A program made the translations under genes and the position numbers. Below are positions 1-5,403 of a DNA stretch of 7,793 bases, in pieces (position 1 is the stretch's first letter; every line of letters starts with the position of its first letter). The DNA is from Thermoanaerobacterium sp. (GTDB lineage: Bacteria > Bacillota > Thermoanaerobacteria > Thermoanaerobacterales > Thermoanaerobacteraceae), in NCBI GenBank assembly GCA_029960905.1, contig JASBVU010000081.1, positions 1 through 7,793 of the forward strand, read 5' to 3'. The notes beneath the pieces were generated by a model that saw only the letters and a list, made by a program, of their open reading frames with translations, was not told where the DNA came from and did not search any database.

Positions 1-16
1 ATTTACCGGTTTGTTC

Positions 17-22
17 TATAAT
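17..22 (+). promoter_or_regulatory. Possible -10 box upstream of the plus-strand glycosyltransferase
   Basis: The hexamer TATAAT is a perfect match to the sigma-A -10 consensus and lies about 95 bases before the start codon at 118. A -35 box at the usual 17-bp spacing would fall just left of the window, so it cannot be checked, and there is no extended TGn motif in front of the hexamer. In an A/T-rich spacer such a match can arise by chance. If real, the leader would be roughly 85-90 nt long. Confidence 0.3.
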
Positions 23-105
23 ATGTTTGAAGTCCAAATTTTTTCATTGTTTTTCTGGTTCTTAATGGGAGCAAAAAAGCAATTTGCCAAAATATAGCTA
101 AAAAC

Positions 106-111
106 AAGGTG
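106..111 (+). promoter_or_regulatory. Ribosome binding site that fixes the start of the plus-strand glycosyltransferase
   Basis: AAGGTG lies six bases before the ATG at 118. An in-frame GTG at 109 would extend the protein by three residues, but that GTG is itself part of the Shine-Dalgarno sequence and has no purine-rich site at a suitable distance upstream. The ATG at 118 is therefore the better start. Confidence 0.7.
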
Positions 112-117
112 AAATAT

Positions 118-1236
118 ATGGATAAAATTAAAGTATTACACGTTATAGGTGGAGGCGAACTGGGTGGCGCAGAAATGCACGTTCTCACTATCTTTGAATA
201 CATCGACAAATCTGTTTTTGAGCCCCACCTCATATGCTTATGCAGAGGACCTATGTATGAAGAAGCCGTCAAAAGAGGTTTTAATGTAACAGTTGTCGAA
301 ATGAAGCATAAATTTGATTTCTCCACTATAAAACCCATAAAGGAATATATACAGAGAAATCAAATAGATATTGTCCATACCCATGGCGTAAGAGCCAATA
401 CGATGGCGCGCATCGCAGCATTTCTGGCACATAAACCTGTTGTAACCACATTTCACAGTTTTATAATGAACGATTACGATAGCAAGCTGGAGGCAATGGT
501 GGCTAAATATATGACATTGGCCACCTCACCTATTTCCACAAAAATCATTACTGTATCCAATGCCCTTAAAAACGATTTGATTAAGATGGGTATTAATGGC
601 AATAAGATTATAACCATATATAATGGAATAGATTTTTCCTCCCGTTTGGCAACTAAAACAAGAGAAGATGTATTGAACGAGTTAAACATAGACCCATCAC
701 AAAAAATAGTATCTGTCATCGCCAGACTTCAATCGGTCAAAGGCCATAAATACTTTATCGACGCTGCAAATATTGTATCGAAGCAAAGAGACGACGTTCA
801 GTTTCTTTTAGCTGGAGATGGCCCCCTCAAAGAATCACTGGTAAAGCAGGCCAAAGACCTGGGAATAAGTGACCGCGTTCATTTCATAGGACACCGCAGT
901 GACATCGACAATATTTACATGGCATCTGATATAATATGTGTCACTTCCTTGATTGAAGGGCAATCACTGGTTATAGTTGAAGCCATGTGGCACCAGAAAC
1001 CTGTAATCTCAACAAATGTCGGTGGTCCCAGTGAATTGATATCCGACAAGAAAACAGGATTGCTTATTCCTCCCGCCAACGCACAAATTTTAGCTGAGAA
1101 AATTCTGCTGCTGCTCAATGACCCATGGTTAGCTTATTCGCTGGCCTTAAACGGCAAAAAAAGCGTTGAGAGATTTTCTGTAAAAGAAATGATAAATAAG
1201 ACAGAAAAAGTGTATAAAGATATAATCCAAAAATAA
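118..1236 (+). CDS. Glycosyltransferase family 4 (GT-B fold), probable polysaccharide or glycolipid glycosyltransferase
   Basis: This is a 372-residue retaining glycosyltransferase, probably cytosolic and acting at the inner membrane face to move a sugar from a nucleotide donor onto a lipid-linked or polysaccharide acceptor. Numbering from the ATG at 118, the N-terminal Rossmann half opens with a beta strand (KVLHVI) and the glycine-rich loop GGAEMHV near residues 16-22, with an HTHG motif at 87-90. The C-terminal half begins near 195 with the IARLQSVKGH segment and GDGP near 233-236. It carries the GT4 E-x7-E signature: E280 and E288 in EGQSLVIVE. GGPSELI follows at about 302-308. The length is normal for GT4 and both domains are complete. 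No signal peptide or membrane segment is evident. The donor and acceptor cannot be told from sequence. Its stop codon lies inside the terminator stem shared with the convergent minus-strand gene. Upstream context is outside the window, so its operon is unknown. Confidence 0.93.
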   Translation: MDKIKVLHVIGGGELGGAEMHVLTIFEYIDKSVFEPHLICLCRGPMYEEAVKRGFNVTVVEMKHKFDFSTIKPIKEYIQRNQIDIVHTHGVRANTMARIAAFLAHKPVVTTFHSFIMNDYDSKLEAMVAKYMTLATSPISTKIITVSNALKNDLIKMGINGNKIITIYNGIDFSSRLATKTREDVLNELNIDPSQKIVSVIARLQSVKGHKYFIDAANIVSKQRDDVQFLLAGDGPLKESLVKQAKDLGISDRVHFIGHRSDIDNIYMASDIICVTSLIEGQSLVIVEAMWHQKPVISTNVGGPSELISDKKTGLLIPPANAQILAEKILLLLNDPWLAYSLALNGKKSVERFSVKEMINKTEKVYKDIIQK

Positions 1237-1275
1237 ACTCAAAGTTCTTTAAGAATCGCGAACTTTGAGTTTATT
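1232..1275. terminator. Perfect 16-bp inverted repeat, probable bidirectional terminator between convergent genes
   Basis: The arm at 1232-1247 (AATAAACTCAAAGTTC) is exactly complementary to the arm at 1260-1275, with a 12-base loop at 1248-1259. The left arm contains the TAA stop (1234-1236) of the plus-strand glycosyltransferase. The right arm ends one base before the TAG stop (1277-1279) of the minus-strand nucleotidyltransferase. Each strand shows a T-rich stretch at the end of its hairpin. The stem is A/T-rich with a longish loop, so it is not a textbook strong terminator, but its position between converging stops supports termination of both transcripts. Confidence 0.8.
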
Positions 1276-1276
1276 T

Positions 1277-3646
1277 CTATTTTCCATCTATAGATTTTAT
1301 CTTTTTTACATACATATCTGTAAGTTCTCTGGCGTATTCCTCGGTATAACCCTGGGCATATACTCTACATGCTGGTTGTTCAGGATCCGGGAGTACCATC
1401 GCCCATCCTTTATCGTGCTTTATTTTTGCTCCTTCTAAAACTTCATCATCCCTATTGCCTTCCTCGATAAGGCTTCTTATAATACGCCCCTTTGCATCCC
1501 AGCTACAGGGTACAATCTCTTTATCATAATAAAAATTAGGCAACCTATTCAAAAGTTCCTCAAGCGTGATCTTTTCCTTTGCCAGTATCTCTAATATTTT
1601 CACTAAAAAACTTATAGCATCAAAATTGAGGTCAAACTGTGTAATGCCACCGGAATTCCCCGTACTTTCTGCTATTTTCCCCATCCGCTCCTGTAAAGCC
1701 GTTTTAGTGTAAATCACCTGCCTGTTGCCAGCTTTCACCATATCAGATATAGCATCAGGGCTATTAATAGGAATCACCACAGGCTCGGGGCTATCGCTTT
1801 GAATCATCAAATATGACCTCAAAGCTATCATTGTCTCTTCGGGAATAATTTTTCCTCCAGGTCCTTTAAGTCCCAACGTCTCTCCATTATTGTCTATATA
1901 AAAGTCAATCTCTCCCGTAGCCTGTATTTTACATCCACAGTAATTTAAAATAGTATTAAGTATCCGCTTCATGTAATCAGATGGTGTATTAAAACTTACA
2001 GTAAAATGTCTCTTTCGCAGGCTGTATGTGTCAATATTATTCAATAATTTTATCATATATACTTTATCGTAGTCAGGTATCATTTCTACATCCGTAATCT
2101 CGCCTACAATACACCTTTTAAAATCACCTTGAGAGAGGACATTTTCCAATTTTCGCTCCATGCCTTTGTCTATATTACACCCTTTGCTATCCAATATGTC
2201 TATAACCGATACTTCACTATCTTCAATGCGCTTTACGTGTACAGATCCACCCAGTCCATAATCTTTTACGGCAGCACGAGCCATAGGTAATATCAACGTT
2301 CCAAAATCATAGATATGGGCACCGGCCGACATCAAACCAGAGATCAAAGCCATTTTTAACATCTTTGATTGCACAGAATCATCACAGCTTACTCCTATTT
2401 TACCTTTTATGATACATGGTATTACTGCTCCCAATCGCGCACAAAACTCTGGAGTCATGTCCACATTGACGTGACCGGATACTCCATCATACCCAAAGAT
2501 ATTTTTCTTATATCGCGTACCCCATATTACATCACTGGACACAATACTTTCAGCATCAATCATCTTCTGTGGCCATATTTTTACATCAGGCTTTATTATG
2601 CTACCTTCTTTAATCAAGGTATCGTCGCCAATGACGCTGTTCTCAAAAATGCATACCCTATTTTTTAACTGCACTCTATGGCATACTACAGCAGCTCTTA
2701 TCTCACTATTTTTGCCTACATAAGAGTTTTTCCATATAATACTTCTCTTTATAGTAGCATTGTCTTCAATAACAACATCATCTCCAATGACTGTGCCGCT
2801 ATCTATAAAAACATTTTTTCCTATTCTGACATTATCCCCTATTATGACATAATCACTTATAGAAGTATTTTCGCCGATTTTTACGTTGTTGCCCATCCAT
2901 ATATTAGGTTTGAATGGTTTTTCTCTTAGATTTACCCTTATGCGGCCGCTCAATATATCTCGATGACAATTCATATATTCCTGAATATTTCCTATATCGC
3001 ACCAATAACCATCTGCGATGTATCCATATATAGGTTTATTTTCACGTAGTAACATAGGGAAGAGATCCTTGCTGAAATCAAAGACCTGTCCTTTTTTTAT
3101 ATAATCCAACACCTCAGGCTGTAGAATATAAATGCCGGTATTCACTGTGTCGCTAAATACCTCGCTCCAGGACGGTTTTTCCAAAAATCTTATAATCTTA
3201 CCCGTGTCATCGGTTATCACCACGCCGTATTCCAAAGGTACCGCAACCCTTGTAAGCACTATAGTGACCAACGCACCTTTGCTCCTATGAAATTCCAATG
3301 CTTTATCCAGCCGAAAATCCGTCAACACATCGCCGCTTATGACGATAAAAGGTTCATCCAAAAAATCTTCCGCATTTTTAACGCTGCCTGCTGTTCCCAG
3401 CGGTTCATCTTCTATATAATACCTCATATTTACTCCAAAGTGCCTACCATCACCAAAATGCTCTTTTATCGTATTTGGCAAGTACTGAAGTGTAGCGCAT
3501 ATATCAGTAATACCATATTTTTTGAGTAGTTCTACCGTGTACTCCATTACCGGTCTATTAGCAACTGGAACCAATGGCTTAGGGATATTACACGTCAATG
3601 GCTTCAACCTGCTGCCTATACCCCCTGCCATAACAACGGCTTTCAT
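1277..3646 (-). CDS. Sugar-1-phosphate nucleotidyltransferase (probable mannose-1-phosphate guanylyltransferase) with beta-helix and degenerate phosphomannomutase-like domain
   Basis: This 789-residue, three-part cytosolic protein probably joins a sugar-1-phosphate to an NTP, most likely giving GDP-mannose. The pyrophosphorylase domain (about 1-235) has the GGIGSRLKPLT loop at 8-18 followed by PKP, EDEPLGTAG at 79-87, the metal-binding SGD at 104-106, FLEKP at 154-158 and NTGIYIL at 169-175. Hexapeptide repeats of a left-handed beta-helix run from about 250 to 375. The rest (about 384-789) resembles the four domains of phosphomannomutase/phosphoglucomutase, including CSWDAKGRIIRSLIEE near 714-729. 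However, the serine loop reads VKRIED (471-476) instead of TASHNP, and the metal loop DNNGET (585-590) replaces DGDxDR. Mutase activity is therefore unlikely. The ATG overlaps the upstream glycosyltransferase stop as ATGA and has a strong GAGGAGGG site 6 bases upstream, so the two are translationally coupled. Members of this family are usually annotated as mannose-1-phosphate guanylyltransferases. A glucose-1-phosphate donor is the main alternative. Confidence 0.9.
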   Translation of the reverse strand: MKAVVMAGGIGSRLKPLTCNIPKPLVPVANRPVMEYTVELLKKYGITDICATLQYLPNTIKEHFGDGRHFGVNMRYYIEDEPLGTAGSVKNAEDFLDEPFIVISGDVLTDFRLDKALEFHRSKGALVTIVLTRVAVPLEYGVVITDDTGKIIRFLEKPSWSEVFSDTVNTGIYILQPEVLDYIKKGQVFDFSKDLFPMLLRENKPIYGYIADGYWCDIGNIQEYMNCHRDILSGRIRVNLREKPFKPNIWMGNNVKIGENTSISDYVIIGDNVRIGKNVFIDSGTVIGDDVVIEDNATIKRSIIWKNSYVGKNSEIRAAVVCHRVQLKNRVCIFENSVIGDDTLIKEGSIIKPDVKIWPQKMIDAESIVSSDVIWGTRYKKNIFGYDGVSGHVNVDMTPEFCARLGAVIPCIIKGKIGVSCDDSVQSKMLKMALISGLMSAGAHIYDFGTLILPMARAAVKDYGLGGSVHVKRIEDSEVSVIDILDSKGCNIDKGMERKLENVLSQGDFKRCIVGEITDVEMIPDYDKVYMIKLLNNIDTYSLRKRHFTVSFNTPSDYMKRILNTILNYCGCKIQATGEIDFYIDNNGETLGLKGPGGKIIPEETMIALRSYLMIQSDSPEPVVIPINSPDAISDMVKAGNRQVIYTKTALQERMGKIAESTGNSGGITQFDLNFDAISFLVKILEILAKEKITLEELLNRLPNFYYDKEIVPCSWDAKGRIIRSLIEEGNRDDEVLEGAKIKHDKGWAMVLPDPEQPACRVYAQGYTEEYARELTDMYVKKIKSIDGK

Positions 3647-4884
3647 ACTATACCCTCCTCTCTATTTCCTATTTTTTCAGGAATGGGCTTGCGGTTTTCC
3701 CTGTACCAGGGCGATGTGGCGAATTCCAGCAAGATCTCGTTATAGACATCCATTGTCCTTTTACCGATATCCTCCCATTTATAATCCTTTTTAACCTTTG
3801 CATATGCACGCTTATAAAGAAGCTTGGCGTATTCCTCATCAAAAAGCAGTTTTAAAATCGCGCTGGCCAGCTCTTGCGGATTTTCAGGCTGTACTTTGAT
3901 TCCATCATAACCCTGATCAATGATCTCTTTAAATCCACCCACGTCTGACACTATTACAGGAACTTTTGCAGCCATAGCCTCGAGAGCCACAATACCAAAG
4001 GGTTCATATAAACTAGGAAATACCGCTATATCCACATTGTTATAAAGCTTTACACGAGTTTCGTCATCAATGTACCCTGTAAAAAGTACCTTATTACCAA
4101 GTCCCATATTGGAAACCTTTCTTTTATAATCTTCTTCTTTAGGCCCCGTCCCAGCTACTACCAACTTAACATCTGCATATTGATTAAGTACCATAGGCAT
4201 TGCTTCTATCAGGATGTCAAGACCTTTTTCATGGACAAGGCGACCTATAAAAAAGATTATCTTCTCATTGGGACGTGCATATCTGGCTCTAAATATCTCG
4301 TCATAATAACCCCTTTCAAATTCGTCAATTCTTACTCCATTGGGTATAACCCTTATCTTATCAGGAGGAATATTAAAAATGTATTTAAGCTCATTCATCA
4401 TATACCTGCTGCAGCAGATCACCTTCCACGATTCATACGTTAAAAACCACTCCACATTGCTTATATACCTCTGAGAGTCATTGTAAAGTCCCCTGTTTCT
4501 GCCAAATTCCGTCGCGTGGATGGTAGATAGAAGTGGAATCCTGTAAATATTTTTAAAAAAGCGGGCTGCATACGCTACCAGCCAATCATGGGCGTGAATT
4601 ATATCAAAATCAACGTTTCTAAAAAGTCGTGTTCCTTCCTCCATCATAGCCATATTCATATGAGTAACCCATAAATTGAAATCCTCTGTCTGAATATTAT
4701 AAGGCATCACCCTATGTACATACACATTTTCATCTACCTCAAACTCAGGCAAATTTTCATCCCTTACGGATAATACGTGGACTTCATTTTGTTGTGATAA
4801 AACTCTGGAAAGGTCCTGAACATGTCTTGAGAGACCACCTACAATCCGCGGTGGATATTCCCAGGATAGCATGAGTATTTTCAT
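3643..4884 (-). CDS. Glycosyltransferase family 4, glycogen/starch synthase-like
   Basis: This is a 413-residue GT-B glycosyltransferase with features shared by GT4 enzymes and starch/glycogen synthases. The N-terminal half opens with EYPPRIVGGLSRHV (9-22), whose GGL loop recalls the nucleotide-sugar loop of GlgA-type enzymes. HAHDW lies at 97-101 and IHATEFGRNRG at 122-132. PNGV (181-184) marks the entry to the C-terminal half, followed by GRLVHEKG (214-221), GTGP (245-248), and the E-x7-E signature EPFGIVALE with E294 and E302. A charged, proline-containing tail (about 388-413) extends past the usual fold. The ATG follows the stop of the 65-aa gene by one base, with a perfect AAGGAGG site inside that gene's end, and its own stop overlaps the start of the nucleotidyltransferase gene. 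This coupling suggests it uses the nucleotide sugar made by that protein, but the donor and acceptor (glucan, mannan or a glycolipid) are inference. No signal peptide or membrane helix is seen. Confidence 0.92.
   Translation of the reverse strand: MKILMLSWEYPPRIVGGLSRHVQDLSRVLSQQNEVHVLSVRDENLPEFEVDENVYVHRVMPYNIQTEDFNLWVTHMNMAMMEEGTRLFRNVDFDIIHAHDWLVAYAARFFKNIYRIPLLSTIHATEFGRNRGLYNDSQRYISNVEWFLTYESWKVICCSRYMMNELKYIFNIPPDKIRVIPNGVRIDEFERGYYDEIFRARYARPNEKIIFFIGRLVHEKGLDILIEAMPMVLNQYADVKLVVAGTGPKEEDYKRKVSNMGLGNKVLFTGYIDDETRVKLYNNVDIAVFPSLYEPFGIVALEAMAAKVPVIVSDVGGFKEIIDQGYDGIKVQPENPQELASAILKLLFDEEYAKLLYKRAYAKVKKDYKWEDIGKRTMDVYNEILLEFATSPWYRENRKPIPEKIGNREEGIV
3653..3660 (-). promoter_or_regulatory. 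Strong ribosome binding site for the nucleotidyltransferase gene
   Basis: GAGGAGGG on the minus strand lies six bases before the ATG at 3646 and inside the last codons of the preceding glycosyltransferase. With the 4-base ATGA overlap, it supports translational coupling and fixes the start. Confidence 0.85.
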
Positions 4885-4885
4885 T

Positions 4886-5083
4886 TTATTCCTCCTTATC
4901 AGAATATTTGATATTTATATCTGTTCCAGATAAGTCGTCTTTATACGCCTTGATCTTCACATGGGTGTGATCTTCAAAATATATGTTTAAAAACCTATCA
5001 TCGGAAAACTTAATACCTATGACGGTCTTGCCAATAACCTGATCTTTAATAGTATTCATCATATCCTGTTCCAATGCCATCAC
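4886..5083 (-). CDS. Small protein of unknown function (65 aa), apparent paralogue of the upstream 82-aa protein
   Basis: I do not recognise this protein as a named family. It is 65 residues long, soluble and charged, with no signal peptide, membrane segment or cysteines. The core, about residues 16-44 (VIGKTVIGIKF, then FLNIYFEDHT, then VKI), alternates hydrophobic and polar residues as expected for a small antiparallel beta sheet. It aligns without gaps to residues 25-53 of the 82-aa protein encoded just upstream. The start is uncertain. GTG at 5083 has AAGGG eight bases upstream, ATG follows at 5080, and the tandem ATGs at 5062 and 5059 have a nearby AGGA and would shorten the overlap with the upstream gene. 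The conserved core lies after all these candidates. Its end carries the ribosome binding site of the glycosyltransferase. The context points to a helper of the glycosyltransferase operon, but no function can be assigned. Confidence 0.75.
   Translation of the reverse strand: MMALEQDMMNTIKDQVIGKTVIGIKFSDDRFLNIYFEDHTHVKIKAYKDDLSGTDINIKYSDKEE
4891..4897 (-). promoter_or_regulatory. Consensus ribosome binding site for the glycogen synthase-like glycosyltransferase
   Basis: AAGGAGG on the minus strand sits six bases before the ATG at 4884 and overlaps the last codons (Lys-Glu-Glu) of the 65-aa gene. It is the strongest such site in the unit, and the stop-to-start gap is a single base. Confidence 0.88.
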
Positions 5084-5294
5084 CTTCTATACCCTTTTTA
5101 AGCAAATAATTAATGTGGCCATCGTCATCTAATGTGATATTTAAAGTGCTTCCATCGTCAAATTCCAGCTTCAAAATTTTATTATCCTGCTGCTCAAGAT
5201 TATTTATTTTTCTGCCAATTATATTTGATAGATTGTTTTCTATTAGTTTTAATTTGCGCAATTTTTTATCATATAACCTGTTAATTGTCGCCAC
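5046..5294 (-). CDS. Small protein of unknown function (82 aa), first gene of the glycosyltransferase unit
   Basis: I do not recognise a named family. The 82 residues begin with a lysine-rich, probably helical stretch (about 4-24, RLYDKKLRKLKLIENNL). A beta-rich core follows (about 25-63), with IIGRKI, ILKLEFDDGSTLNITLDDDG and INYLL resembling successive strands and turns. It ends in a glycine- and tyrosine-rich acidic tail (GDGIGTGYDEYY). No signal peptide, membrane segment or cysteine is seen. The GTG start is supported by GGGGGTG five bases upstream. Its 3' end overlaps the 65-aa gene by 38 bp, or about 14-17 bp if that gene starts later. The core matches the downstream 65-aa protein over 29 residues without a gap, so the two look like a diverged tandem duplication. 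The amphipathic basic N-terminus could mediate binding to a partner protein, membrane surface or polyanion, but that is speculation. Confidence 0.78.
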   Translation of the reverse strand: MATINRLYDKKLRKLKLIENNLSNIIGRKINNLEQQDNKILKLEFDDGSTLNITLDDDGHINYLLKKGIEGDGIGTGYDEYY

Positions 5295-5318
5295 TTTATC
5301 ACCCCCACTTTATCACTC
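5291..5318 (-). repeat. Tandem 14-bp near-perfect duplication covering the start and ribosome binding site of the 82-aa gene
   Basis: On the minus strand the block GTGATAAAGTGG occurs twice with a 14-bp period (plus-strand CCACTTTATCAC at 5291-5302 and 5305-5316). The copy nearest the gene supplies both the ribosome binding site and the GTG start at 5294. The other copy carries an equivalent GGGAGTG plus GTG at 5308, which is in a different reading frame and meets a stop after a short distance. Confidence 0.75.
5300..5306 (-). promoter_or_regulatory. Ribosome binding site of the 82-aa gene
   Basis: GGGGGTG on the minus strand lies five bases before the GTG start at 5294. It supports the GTG, since no in-frame ATG is present near the beginning of the reading frame. 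Confidence 0.65.
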
Positions 5319-5365
5319 CCATATTTATATCAATTTTAGTATTTGAGATATTGCCTTTTTTATAC

Positions 5366-5398
5366 AAAAAAATAACCCTTAAAAAGGGTTATTTTTTA
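5366..5398 (-). terminator. Rho-independent terminator after the alpha-mannosidase gene
   Basis: Arms AATAACCCTT (5371-5380) and AAGGGTTATT (5384-5393) are exactly complementary around a three-base loop. On the minus strand the hairpin begins about ten bases after the GH38 stop codon and is followed by a run of seven T residues (5372-5366). A T run on the plus strand (5392-5397) would also allow termination in the other direction. The rest of the 109-base gap (5295-5403) holds the 14-bp tandem repeat. Only weak promoter-like sequence was found there, such as TATAAA at 5329-5324 without a recognisable -35 box. Confidence 0.88.
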
Positions 5399-5403
5399 GA
5401 TTT

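Noticed and set aside
71..87. Short hairpin (GCAAA / TTTGC) in the leader of the plus-strand glycosyltransferase, considered as a regulatory element
   Set aside because: A five-base A/T-rich stem with a seven-base loop is expected by chance in such sequence. No riboswitch-like conserved core was seen.
109..117. GTG at 109 as the start of the plus-strand glycosyltransferase
   Set aside because: This GTG is part of the AAGGTG ribosome binding site for the ATG at 118 and has no site of its own upstream.
3..338. 111-codon open frame on the minus strand at the left edge
   Set aside because: It lies almost wholly opposite the plus-strand glycosyltransferase, has low-complexity Ser/Pro-rich sequence without a recognisable domain, and shows no supporting context.
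2369..2929. Two plus-strand open frames of 99 and 83 codons
   Set aside because: Both lie opposite the beta-helix and mutase-like parts of the 789-aa protein. They are rich in Tyr, Ile and Ser as expected from reverse reading of that gene and have no domain signature.
5113..5346. 77-codon plus-strand open frame opposite the 82-aa gene
   Set aside because: Its Ser/Phe/Leu-rich sequence mirrors the Lys/Asn/Asp-rich coding strand. The minus-strand gene has a ribosome binding site, an operon position and a matching paralogue.
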